From Paracoccus methylarcula (GTDB lineage: Bacteria > Pseudomonadota > Alphaproteobacteria > Rhodobacterales > Rhodobacteraceae): a DNA stretch of 64,000 nucleotides. The notes under the pieces are model-generated. The model worked only from the letters and a program-made list of their open reading frames with translations, was not told where the DNA came from and searched no databases. How positions within the stretch are numbered: the stretch's first letter is position 1; each line of letters starts with the position of its first letter. Made by a program: the position numbers and the translations under genes. Where the stretch lies: assembly GCF_003007735.2 (NCBI RefSeq), contig NZ_PXNQ02000015.1, positions 17,961 to 81,960 of the forward strand. Reading direction: 5' to 3'. Positions 1-8,092 of the stretch are shown here, one piece after another.

Positions 1-122
1 CCACAACGGAAAATCCCATTGTCGCCCGTGCCGATCCCTTCGAGCAGATCAGGCAGGATCCCGATGGGCTGACCATGCACGGGATTCTGCGATACGAGTT
101 CGGAGTGGAAAACCATGGCTAA
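1..122 (+). CDS. 3' end of a phage structural gene (partial)
   Basis: An open frame enters from the left edge in frame 3 and stops at 120-122. About 39 residues are visible, ending in LRYEFGVENHG. It overlaps the next start (ATG at 115), which is typical of coupled phage late genes. From its place just before the tail tube it could be a head-tail connector or tail terminator protein, but the fragment is too short to assign. Confidence 0.5.
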   Translation, partial: TTENPIVARADPFEQIRQDPDGLTMHGILRYEFGVENHG

Positions 123-297
123 GGCAATCTTCCATCGCGAGTTCCACTATTCCTCGCGCACGCGTAATGCGGGCTGGTCGGCTTATCCGAAGGCTGAGGC
201 GCAGAGCTTTCCACGGGAGTTTATCGAGGCGGCGGTGAAAGCGGGATGTGCTGAAAGGGTAGATAGTAACTGCGTCGGACGGGAAGTCCCGGCGTAG
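115..297 (+). CDS. small phage protein, function unknown
   Basis: This 60-residue basic protein starts at an ATG overlapping the end of the upstream gene, with GGAG ahead of it. It has no recognisable domain. Its place between a structural gene and the tail tube gene suggests a small accessory protein of the head-tail module. It reads in phase with the phage late operon, and I have no family assignment. Confidence 0.55.
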   Translation: MAKAIFHREFHYSSRTRNAGWSAYPKAEAQSFPREFIEAAVKAGCAERVDSNCVGREVPA

Positions 298-346
298 ATG
301 CCAAGCCGCCGCAGCGGTGCAGGCATCGCCGGGACTATCGGTGATG

Positions 347-724
347 TTATTTTTTTGCCGATTTCTTGCTTTTGCTTAGATCAGGCAGCTTCGGAAGTTG
401 GCATCTTTTCGCGATGGCGACCTTTTCGGCGCTTTGAATTTTACCTTTCACAACTGCAATCTCTGTTTCTTTGTCTCCACCTCCAACGCTGGACATTGGA
501 ACGCCAATAAGAATCACGCCGAGAGTATCGCCTGTCTGGGCTGAACGCTGTTCGTTATAAAGATTGGAGAGTTTGTGGCCGAGGTTGACATACTCCTGTT
601 GAAGTTGCCCGCATGAGTAACCGGAGTATCCGCCGTCGCCTAAATCAATACCGGAAATATTCTCGGGAGTTTTTGCACAGGCTGCCAAAACCGCCAAGGA
701 ACCAAGGATCGCGATACTTTTCAT
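347..724 (-). CDS. small predicted lipoprotein in the prophage (cargo gene)
   Basis: This 125-residue protein has a lipoprotein signal peptide: MKS, a hydrophobic stretch, then lipobox LAAC with the modified Cys near residue 16. I chose ATG 724 because AAAGG sits 8 nt upstream; a GTG at 739 is possible but has no such site. The mature part has a short hydrophobic segment (VILIGVPM) and a lysine-rich tail. It lies opposite to the late genes between head and tail modules, the classic position of a lysogenic-conversion gene (moron). Function unknown; an outer-membrane or periplasmic effect such as superinfection exclusion is only inference. Confidence 0.7.
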   Translation of the reverse strand: MKSIAILGSLAVLAACAKTPENISGIDLGDGGYSGYSCGQLQQEYVNLGHKLSNLYNEQRSAQTGDTLGVILIGVPMSSVGGGDKETEIAVVKGKIQSAEKVAIAKRCQLPKLPDLSKSKKSAKK

Positions 725-831
725 TTCATGACCTTTCACAGAATCGTTATGTCAGGCTATGAGCGGAAAATTGCTGATGCAACCCGAATGGTCGTCAGCT
801 GAGTCGAGGAAATCAGAGACGGTCACGTGAA

Positions 832-857
832 AGCGGCTCCAGTCGGGGCCGCTTTTT
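832..857 (+). terminator. Rho-independent terminator ahead of the tail tube gene
   Basis: A GC-rich stem (AGCGGC ... GCCGCT) is followed directly by TTTTT. It lies about 85 nt before the tail tube start. Similar hairpins precede two later phage genes (8056-8080 and 10731-10753), so the late region may be read as several units. Confidence 0.6.
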
Positions 858-940
858 CAGTGTCATCGGGGCGTCCTGCCCTGTCGCCCATTCAACCGCC
901 CTTGGGCAAGGCAGTTGATACCCAAAAAGGAACCTACATC

Positions 941-1393
941 ATGGCTGCACCTATCCATGAAGAATACGATGAACTCGTGTTCGAGTTTTCCACCGATGGC
1001 GGCACGACCTGGGCGCGCAACTGCGTGATCATGAATTGCGAGGTCACGCGGCAGACCAACGTCGCAGAATCCGAGACTGTACAAGACTGCGACAACGAGG
1101 CTCTGCCGAACAAGATCGATCGGCGCGCGCAAAGCGTCTCGGTTTCGTTTTCCGGGACAGGAAACTGGACGCAGACCGGGTACAACACGTTTCTGGACAA
1201 GTTCTACAAGGGTGACAGCACTGAAATGCTTGCCCGCATCGGGAACCTTGCGGCGTTGGCCGGCGAGATCGAATACGAGCAGGGGCCGATCATCATCACC
1301 AGTCTCGGCCAGGCGCGCACCAAGGGACAGGTCGTATCGGCCTCTGTCGAGATCACCTTCGCCAGCACCCCGACGCGCACGGTGAAAGTCTGA
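941..1393 (+). CDS. major tail tube protein
   Basis: This is a 150-residue protein whose start is fixed by AAAAAGGA upstream of ATG 941; the frame is open further 5' to 827 but without a better site. The sequence is beta-rich and acidic at the N-terminus, with a tail-tube-like pattern (VSVSFSGTGNWTQ ... VVSASVEITF). Gene order supports the role: it is followed directly by two tail assembly chaperones and then the tape measure gene. It would polymerise into the tube of a siphovirus-type non-contractile tail. The assignment rests on context and general sequence character rather than on a search. Confidence 0.75.
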   Translation: MAAPIHEEYDELVFEFSTDGGTTWARNCVIMNCEVTRQTNVAESETVQDCDNEALPNKIDRRAQSVSVSFSGTGNWTQTGYNTFLDKFYKGDSTEMLARIGNLAALAGEIEYEQGPIIITSLGQARTKGQVVSASVEITFASTPTRTVKV

Positions 1394-1770
1394 TGGAGCC
1401 AAAGGTGATCAACTGGTGCTGTGGCGAGCATCCGTTTCGGCTTCGCATTGGTGAGGCCGAAACGCTTGACGATGCCACGAAGGACGGCATTGCCGATCTG
1501 CTCTACCGCCTACAGATGGGCCGGGATCGCGGCTCATTCGCCTATTCTCCGGTTCGGACCCGTGAAGTGGTCGATTGTATCCGCCTCGGCTTAATCGGCG
1601 GTGGCATGGATGCCTCCGAGGCGCGAAAGTTGGCGGTTCGCTCGTGGGAGGAAGGTGATTTCGGTGAACTGGTTGTTCTCTGCATCACCGTTCTCGGCGT
1701 TGCCATGTCCGGCAAGGAGCATGATCAGCCGGGAAAGCCCGAAGCGGGGGAGGCGACGGAGAGAGAATAA
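1393..1770 (+). CDS. tail assembly chaperone, GTA-gp10 type (Phage_TAC_11-like)
   Basis: This 125-residue protein starts at the last base of the tail tube stop codon. Features such as FRLRIGEAETLDDATKDGIADLLYRL and the later helical half fit the gene transfer agent family chaperones that sit between tail tube and tape measure genes and coat the tape measure protein during tail assembly. The C-terminus is a hydrophilic tail (GKEHDQPGKPEAGEATERE). It pairs with the 50-residue gene that follows. Known GTAs of this bacterial order carry the same pair, but the window's element is a phage rather than a GTA. Confidence 0.75.
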   Translation: MEPKVINWCCGEHPFRLRIGEAETLDDATKDGIADLLYRLQMGRDRGSFAYSPVRTREVVDCIRLGLIGGGMDASEARKLAVRSWEEGDFGELVVLCITVLGVAMSGKEHDQPGKPEAGEATERE

Positions 1771-1802
1771 GGTTCTCCGTTTTCTACGGGAACGGGGCCG
1801 CA

Positions 1803-1955
1803 ATGGGCTTCACCCCGCAGCAGGTCAAGGAAATGAGCTTCTGGGAGTTCGCGTGCGCGTGGGAGGGCTTCAAGCACTTCAACGGCGTGAAATCCAAGGA
1901 CGAAGGCACCGCGTCGATCGAGCGGCTGCGAGAACTGGGGTTGACGGATGGCTAA
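1803..1955 (+). CDS. second small tail assembly chaperone (GTA-type)
   Basis: This 50-residue protein has the pattern MGFTPQQVKEMSFWEFACAW, typical of the small protein (rcc01693-like) encoded just after the GTA-type chaperone: a conserved SFWEF motif and a short helical tail. The stop codon lies inside the tape measure start region (ATG 1948), so translation is probably coupled. Together with the preceding gene it would take the place of the frameshifted G/GT chaperone pair of lambda. Confidence 0.75.
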   Translation: MGFTPQQVKEMSFWEFACAWEGFKHFNGVKSKDEGTASIERLRELGLTDG

Positions 1956-3956
1956 TGAAACAGACGCCTTGGAATTGCCTGTCGGTCTGACCGAAAAGCA
2001 ATTCCTGCAGCAGGTCGCCCGGGTCGAGGCACGGTTGAACAAGCTGGCAAACGATGCCCCCAAGAAGTTTGTCGCTGCCAACGACAATATTGCCAGGTCA
2101 TTCAAGCGAACCACTGACAGTGTCGGCCGGGACGCCGGCAGGATGCGCGGCCAGCTGCAAAACGTATCGTTCCAGCTTCAGGATATCTTCGTGCAAATTG
2201 CGGGCGGTCAGGGCGTGTCACGCGCTCTCGGTCAGCAGCTTCCGCAGTTGCTCGGTGGTTTCGGGGCGTTGGGTGCGGGGATCGGCGTTGCCGTTGCGGC
2301 ATTTCCTACGCTAATTGGCCTGTTTTCAGACGCCGACGAAGAAGCCGGAGAGTTCAAAAAGACCGTTGATGCCCTTGGCGGCGCGTTGAAACTTCTGGTC
2401 GAGGCGCAGCAAAACCTGGCTACACCGATCGATGAGCTGATTGAAAAATATGGAACACTCGCGACGACAATGCGCGAGGCGTTCGCAGAGCAGTTGCGGC
2501 TCGGTGGGAGAGAACTGGAGAAGCAAAGCGAAGCGCTTTCCAAGAAGTTTGACGAGGCTATCGACTTCGACAGACAGCAGGGTTCAGTTGAGGCGTTCGA
2601 GGGCGCGGTCGCAGGCATAGGCCGCGCCCTTGAGCAAGGCATCATCAACCAGGACGAATACAATTCACGGGTAGCTGAACTGCGCGAGCAGATGCAGCCG
2701 ACCATTACTGTTGTCGATGAGTTGGAGGCTGCGCTTAGAGACGTAGCGAGCTCACAGTCTCTGGAAGGATACGCCAACGCATGGGCGACGGTCAGGGATT
2801 TCGTAGAGCAAAATCGGGAAGCGCTTGAACGGAATGGCGTTGCGGTTGATGATCTTCTGACCGATGCAAACAATCTTGCCATCGAGTTCGGCGACACCCA
2901 TGCGGCATCGCTGGAGATCGCCAGCGCCCTCGGCATGGCGACTGATGCCGCCGGCGGGCTTTCTGGTCAGATGCGGGATGTTGCTATTTCTGCCAGGGAA
3001 GCTGCTGCGGCGATCCAGCTGGCAGTCGGTGCTTCATTCGCAACACCCAGCCTCACTCGTTTCGGAAACGGCGAGGACATCACGCGCCGCGCAGGTGGCT
3101 TGAACCTTGAAGAACAGGACATATTCCGGCGGGATTGGGCGGAGAAGATGGCGGCGCTCGAAAAGTCGCTCCGTTCCGGTGGTGGGCGCAAGAAGTCTGG
3201 CGGTAGCGGCCGCAAAGGCCGCACCGAGCGCCCATTCTTCGAGAACATCGAGAATGATCTGGTCAACCTCCAGCGCCAGATCGAGCTGATCGGCAAGTCC
3301 AACGAGGAAGTCGCCACCGCGAAAGCCCGTTGGGAATTGCTCGACGAGGCGAAGAAGCGCGGCCTTGAGGTTGAGACGAGCTGAGCGCCAAGATCGATGA
3401 GCAGGCCGGAAAATTCGGCAAGCTGACTGCTGAGCTGGAGCGGAACGAAACCTCGTTCGATCAGTATCAGCAGGGCCTTGAGCGGATCGGGGAGACCTTC
3501 GCGGATATCGCATTCGAGGCTGAAAGCTTCGGTGATGTCGTCACTGGCGTTCTCAAGCGGATCGCGGCGGAAATGTTCTCGTCGGGCGTGCAGGGTCTGA
3601 TCGGCAACCTTTTTCCGGCCGGAAGCGCAGGCGGGGGGCTTATCGGTGGCATCTTTGGCGGTTTCCGCGCGAAAGGTGGCCCTGTTTCGTCTGGTCGATC
3701 ATATATCGTCGGCGAGGAAGGCCCGGAGCTATTCACCCCAAGTATGAACGGTGCCATCCTCAATGCGCCCCAAGTTGCAGCTATGCGTGGCAGGCAGGGC
3801 ATGGGCAGCATGTCATACAGCCCATCCATCAACATCGCCGGTGACGCAACCGAGAAGACGGTCGCCCTGATCGAGAACGCGCTCGCCCGCGACCAGCAGC
3901 AATTTTTCAGCCGCTGGATGCGTGCAAACAAAGAATTCGGCAACAGGATCGCATAA
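1948..3956 (+). CDS. tail tape measure protein (reading frame broken near 3375-3384)
   Basis: Two frames join into one tape measure protein of about 669 residues. The first 478 residues have long helices, a hydrophobic segment (residues about 100-130) and Q/E-rich coiled coil. They end at a TGA at 3382. The protein continues from about 3375 in the frame one base earlier (ELSAKIDEQAGKFG ... FGNRIA), with a glycine-rich hydrophobic stretch and the common tail motif AKGGPVSSGRSYIVGEEGPE. No slippery heptamer is present at the junction. Restoring one A (GAG ACG to GAG AAC G) gives a smooth heptad-rich sequence, so loss of one base is likely. Confidence 0.8.
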
Positions 3957-4645
3957 TGCCCGAAGTCATCCCCTGGCCGTGCAACATGAAGCGCGTCCAT
4001 GCCGAATATTTCCTGCGCTGGACCACACGCAGCGTCGGCATGTCGCTGGCCGGCCATGAACAGATCGTCGCCCCGAACGCGGCTGTCTGGGAAGTGGCCA
4101 TTACCTTCCCGCGATATTTCAACGAGGCTGACCTACGGGATTTCGAACGCAAGGTTTCGATGATGCGTGGCCGCTATAACGTGGTCGATCTCTGCATTTG
4201 CGATCCCTATAAATATGGCTCCGGCGTCAACCCAAAGCAGGTCGGATTCGATGATGGGACGTGGTTCACGGACGGGACGGGCTTTACCGATGCTGACATC
4301 ACGGGAGGCGGTTCTCAGCCTGTCCTCACTTCTTCGTCGGCGTCGGCCGGCGACACGGAAATCACCATCGACCTCGCGGGGCCGCCCGAAATCCCGATGA
4401 TGCGATTGAATGATTTCTTCTCGATCAACGGGTTTCTCTACAAGGTTTGTGGTCGGCTGGCATCCGGCTGGATGCGGATCGAGCCGCCGTTGCGGGAGAA
4501 TGTGCCGAGCGGAACGCAGATCGACGTCGATCCGCCGCATTTCTTCGGGCGCTTTGCCACCGATGATGAGGGCCGCCGCATGCGCGAGTTTCTGAAATGG
4601 GGCGAGCAGGTCACCGTCCGCTTTGTTGAGGCGTTCGACCGATAA
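3956..4645 (+). CDS. phage tail protein, distal tail region
   Basis: This 229-residue protein starts one base inside the tape measure stop codon. It is rich in aromatic residues and beta-strand patterns and contains a Trp/Phe-rich stretch GTWFTDGTGFTD. It is the first gene after the tape measure, where siphophages encode the distal tail or minor tail proteins that close the tube and anchor the tip. No exact family is claimed. Its stop overlaps the next start (TAATG), consistent with a tight tail-tip operon. Confidence 0.6.
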   Translation: MPEVIPWPCNMKRVHAEYFLRWTTRSVGMSLAGHEQIVAPNAAVWEVAITFPRYFNEADLRDFERKVSMMRGRYNVVDLCICDPYKYGSGVNPKQVGFDDGTWFTDGTGFTDADITGGGSQPVLTSSSASAGDTEITIDLAGPPEIPMMRLNDFFSINGFLYKVCGRLASGWMRIEPPLRENVPSGTQIDVDPPHFFGRFATDDEGRRMREFLKWGEQVTVRFVEAFDR

Positions 4646-5211
4646 TGGCCTTCACAGTCGATCAGGTGAACCTCCTGGACGCGAACCGGGAGGTCGTTGA
4701 GGCTGTCCGCCTGTTTCACGTCTCCTTCGTGAGCGCGGAATACCGGATCGCGGAGGGCAATGTACCGATCACGCTCGGCGGGTTCACCTGGCAACCGGCG
4801 CATGACTGGATCGTCCCTTCGCCAATTCAGCAGTCCGGGCCTCTGCAACCTGTCCCGGCAGTTTATCGCATTGGGGCGCTGACCCCCTCGCTTGTCATGG
4901 ATGCGTTGCACAACCGCGCGGAATGGTGGGGGCGCCCCGTTCAACAATGGATGCAGCTGTTCTCAGACGGCGTGCCGGTCGGCCCGATGATTTCCATGCA
5001 CAAGGGCCTGATCCGCGACATCAAGAAGGTGCAGACCGCAACCGAGGAATATCTGGAGATGCGCGCCGAAAACCCGCTGGACGCACGTCATATAGCGCCG
5101 CGCGGGGAATATACCGACCGGGACCAGCAGCGTCGCCACACCGGTGATCTGGGGTGCGAATTTGCGCCGTCACTCACAACAAAGGTGATCACCGGATGGC
5201 TACGGGGGTGA
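4645..5211 (+). CDS. phage minor tail / baseplate-hub-like protein
   Basis: This 188-residue protein is encoded directly after and overlapping the previous tail gene. The sequence shows a beta-rich N-terminal half and a C-terminal stretch ENPLDARHIAPRGEYTDRDQQ. In lambda-like tail-tip modules the corresponding position holds gpL-type proteins, between the distal tail protein and the NlpC/P60 peptidase. I see no metal-binding cysteine cluster like that of gpL, so this role comes from gene order only. Confidence 0.6.
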   Translation: MAFTVDQVNLLDANREVVEAVRLFHVSFVSAEYRIAEGNVPITLGGFTWQPAHDWIVPSPIQQSGPLQPVPAVYRIGALTPSLVMDALHNRAEWWGRPVQQWMQLFSDGVPVGPMISMHKGLIRDIKKVQTATEEYLEMRAENPLDARHIAPRGEYTDRDQQRRHTGDLGCEFAPSLTTKVITGWLRG

Positions 5212-5227
5212 GGAATGGAGGTTTGGG

Positions 5228-5521
5228 TTAGTCTTCGCGGGGATGCACCAGTCGAATGTGTGGCGATGGTTGCGGCGGCTCTGCGTCGGGAGCAGCCAAG
5301 ACTTGGCTTATCAAGCGAAGGTCAGAGCAGTCCTCACCTTTGCCTTCATGCTCGGATATCACAACTTGAAAAACGCGTTCGAGCGCTTGAGACAAGTTTC
5401 CTGAAGGGTCCGCCAATCGGGTAGAGCCGAGGACTATATTTAACGCAATCTGCAAATGCTGAATTCGTTGCTCAAGGTATGTGATTGCCTCTTGGAGAGG
5501 CATCTCCTGTGGGCCGGTCAT
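5228..5521 (-). CDS. small coiled-coil protein, antisense insert in the tail module
   Basis: This 97-residue protein lies on the strand opposite the late genes. Its start is supported by GAAAGG 8 nt ahead of the ATG. The N-terminal half is a heptad-like helix (LQEAITYLEQRIQHLQIALN); the C-terminal part is Pro/His-rich. It fills the only gap between the gpL-like and NlpC/P60-like genes, as expected of an inserted cargo gene. Function unknown. The overlapping plus-strand frame (5215-5424) is weaker. Confidence 0.6.
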   Translation of the reverse strand: MTGPQEMPLQEAITYLEQRIQHLQIALNIVLGSTRLADPSGNLSQALERVFQVVISEHEGKGEDCSDLRLISQVLAAPDAEPPQPSPHIRLVHPRED

Positions 5522-5596
5522 CAGGCTACCTTTCGTTGATCTCAGATCAGGAAGGCATAGGCGGAGCGATTCTGCGAGTCATTCATGAGGATCATC

Positions 5597-5968
5597 ATGA
5601 CGGAAGTCGGCGATTACATTCGCGCAACCTGGGGCGCACATTGGCAATATGGCGTCGTGGACTGCACGATGTGGCCTGCCGACTGGTGCGTTCTGGCGTG
5701 GGGCTTTGATCCGGCGGCAGCATTTCGCGGCGCTTATGCCGATGCTGACGGTGCGCGCGACCTGATCGGTGGCGACATGCTGGTGCCACTCATCGATGGC
5801 GAGATCGGCGCATATCGGCGCGAGACAGCCCGCGAGGGAGACGTGGGCGTGATCCGTATCGCTGGCCTGCAGGTCGGCGCGATCCGCCACCTTGAGAAAT
5901 GGGCTTTTCGAAAGCCATTCGGCGTCGGGATCGTCAAGCTCGACGCAATAGCCGTGTGGGGTGTCTGA
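5597..5968 (+). CDS. NlpC/P60-like tail-tip peptidase (DUF6950-type)
   Basis: This 123-residue protein starts at ATG 5597, preceded by ATGAGG; an upstream in-frame start at 5585 is possible. It has the DC motif of NlpC/P60-like cysteine peptidases (YGVVDCTMWPADWC) and a downstream region that could supply the His. In siphophage tail tips such a protein (gpK counterpart) helps to cut peptidoglycan during DNA entry. Position between the gpL-like and gpJ-like genes agrees. Its stop codon abuts the next start. Confidence 0.65.
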   Translation: MTEVGDYIRATWGAHWQYGVVDCTMWPADWCVLAWGFDPAAAFRGAYADADGARDLIGGDMLVPLIDGEIGAYRRETAREGDVGVIRIAGLQVGAIRHLEKWAFRKPFGVGIVKLDAIAVWGV

Positions 5969-8032
5969 ATGCCAGCAGTAGGAGCATGGCTTGTCGGGAC
6001 ATGGACCGGAACCGGACTCGCAACGGCGGCACTCAAGATCGCCGCCTCGCTCGCTCTCAACCTCGCCGTCGCGAAACTGACACGGCCGGATCAGAAGGGG
6101 CCGAAGCCGCGCGACATCCAGACGGAGCTGCGGCAATCGAATGCGCCGCGCATCCGTCACCTCGGGCGCGTGCGGACCTCCGGCTCGGTCATGTTCTGGG
6201 ATTGGGCGCAGTATTCCGGCAACAGGGTTCTGTTCAAGCTTATCGCCGTGGGGCAGGGCGGGTTCTCCGAGGTAGAGCAATGGTATCTGAACGATGTAAA
6301 GGTCGAGACCAATGTCGGAGGGCCGTGGGTTCAAACTGAACCGTGGCAGGGGCGTGTTGCCCTTCGCAGTCGTCAGGGCCTGCTGTCGCAGCCCGATGGA
6401 GGCGATTACCAGATACTTCGGGACGCTTTCCCCGGCCAATGGACGTTGAACCACAAGCTGACGGATGTCGGGACGTATTTCGGCACCTTCGAGGCGGTGA
6501 AGGGCGAGAATATCGCCGAGGTTTATTCCGGCGGCGAGCCAATGGTCAGCGCGGTCATTCGCGGTGACCGGTGCCTCAATCCCTCGGGACCTGGTTTCTG
6601 GACCGACAATCCCGCGTATCAGCTGCGCGATGTCCTCACAAACCCGGTCTATGGTGCCCTCGCCGACGATGACATCGACAACGCATCATTCGAGCAGGCT
6701 GCTACTGACTGCGCCGAGGCAATCCCGCTCGCGGCCGGCGGAACGATTGCCCGATATTTCGCGGGCGGCAGCTATACGCTGTCCGAGCCGTTGAAGGATG
6801 TCGCGCAGCGGATATTGGATAGCTTTGCCGGGCGTCCCTACATTACCACCGAAGGCAAGATCGGGGTCCGATCTGGCAAGTGGCGTGCTCCGAACTACAC
6901 GATCACCGAAGACAAGATCGTCGCGATCGATATCGGTCCGGGCAGCGGTGAGTTCGATCGCGTCACGACGCTTGTCCCGAAATATGTCGCTCCGGAGATC
7001 GATTACCAGGAAACCACGGCTAGCCCGTGGGATGATGCCGCGGCCATTTCTCTCTATGGCGAGAGTGTCGCGCAGGACATGGACCTGCCCTGGGTGCAGC
7101 ATCACGGGCAGGCGCGGCGACTGGCGAAGATCCAGATGGCCAAGCTCAACCCTGCCTGGCGCGCGACGATTACCTTGCGGTTCTGGGGCTTGCTCCTGCT
7201 GGAGGAGGAGAACGTCTTCGTCGATCTCCCAAGTCTTGGCCTGAACAACGCCCCGGCATGGATCGACAGCTTCTCCTTCGACATGAACAACGCAGAGGGA
7301 GTTTGCACGGTCGAACTGATCGCGGCGAATCCGGCCAGTTTCGATTGGGATGCCGTGTCCGAAGAAGGGCAGGCTCCGAGCCAACCGCAGCCGATCGATC
7401 ACAACGCGACATTGCTGCCGGGTCCGGTGATCAACAGCCTGCAGGTCATCACCGGCGATGGGGACCCTTATATTACGGTCAGGACCGATGCCGCTCCTTC
7501 GGCCCGATATCTCTGGGCCAGGTATTTCCGCGAGCCGGACGGGCCAAAATTCGACATGTTCTTCGGGAAGGACGCCAGCAGCAATGATGTGTGGCGAACG
7601 GCAGGATTGCAGGACCAGGGGCAGTATACCGTCGAACTGACCTGGACCAATGTGCGGCCCGGAACCGACCTGTTCGACAATACCGATTTCACGATTGCCA
7701 GCGCAACGACCGTCAGCAGCGGGATCGAGGTCTTCGAGAACACGACCCCACCCGATCCCCCGGTCGTCATATCGGAAAGCGGGACTGCCGGTGGCGCGTT
7801 CGAGGTCACTTTCGAGCCTGACCTGGGCGTGAACTATCGCAAGACCGAACTGTGGCGTGGCGCGGTCGGCAGTTCGTTCGCCAATGCGACATTCATCAAA
7901 CAGTCTTTCGCCACGTCTCAGCAGGTCACGATGAACGACACGGTTCCCGGTGCCGGCGCAGATTACTGGATCATCTCCGTAAATCCGTCCGGGGTGAAAT
8001 CATCGGAAGTCTTCGTCGGCAGCTACAGCTGA
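5969..8032 (+). CDS. gpJ-like tail tip / host-specificity protein
   Basis: This 687-residue protein has a glycine/alanine-rich N-terminal helix (residues 1-35, possibly membrane-inserting), then hub-like domains. It ends with Ig/FN3-like strands (ATTVSSGIEVFENTTPPDPPVVISESG...). The sequence SVMFWDWAQYSGN near residue 73 and RFWGLLLLEEENVFVDLPSLG near 405 fit the central hub of phage tail tips. The length is about half of lambda gpJ. It lies between the NlpC/P60-like peptidase and the tail fibre gene. Likely role: central tip protein that contacts the host receptor. Confidence 0.75.
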   Translation: MPAVGAWLVGTWTGTGLATAALKIAASLALNLAVAKLTRPDQKGPKPRDIQTELRQSNAPRIRHLGRVRTSGSVMFWDWAQYSGNRVLFKLIAVGQGGFSEVEQWYLNDVKVETNVGGPWVQTEPWQGRVALRSRQGLLSQPDGGDYQILRDAFPGQWTLNHKLTDVGTYFGTFEAVKGENIAEVYSGGEPMVSAVIRGDRCLNPSGPGFWTDNPAYQLRDVLTNPVYGALADDDIDNASFEQAATDCAEAIPLAAGGTIARYFAGGSYTLSEPLKDVAQRILDSFAGRPYITTEGKIGVRSGKWRAPNYTITEDKIVAIDIGPGSGEFDRVTTLVPKYVAPEIDYQETTASPWDDAAAISLYGESVAQDMDLPWVQHHGQARRLAKIQMAKLNPAWRATITLRFWGLLLLEEENVFVDLPSLGLNNAPAWIDSFSFDMNNAEGVCTVELIAANPASFDWDAVSEEGQAPSQPQPIDHNATLLPGPVINSLQVITGDGDPYITVRTDAAPSARYLWARYFREPDGPKFDMFFGKDASSNDVWRTAGLQDQGQYTVELTWTNVRPGTDLFDNTDFTIASATTVSSGIEVFENTTPPDPPVVISESGTAGGAFEVTFEPDLGVNYRKTELWRGAVGSSFANATFIKQSFATSQQVTMNDTVPGAGADYWIISVNPSGVKSSEVFVGSYS

Positions 8033-8055
8033 GCAAGCCAAAATCAAGCAGCAAC

Positions 8056-8080
8056 AGCGGTCCTTCAGGGCCGCTTTTTT
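8056..8080 (+). terminator. Rho-independent terminator between tip and fibre genes
   Basis: An AGCGGTCC / GGGCCGCT stem with loop TTCA runs straight into TTTTTT. It ends 12 nt before the next start codon. Confidence 0.75.
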
Positions 8081-8092
8081 CATGAGGTCATC

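Noticed and set aside
3366..3390. Programmed frameshift in the tape measure gene
   Set aside because: No slippery heptamer or pseudoknot-like stem is seen, and tape measure genes are not known to use one; a lost base explains it better.
5215..5424. 69-codon plus-strand frame in the tail-tip module
   Set aside because: It overlaps the minus-strand gene 5228-5521, which has a much better ribosome site and helix pattern.
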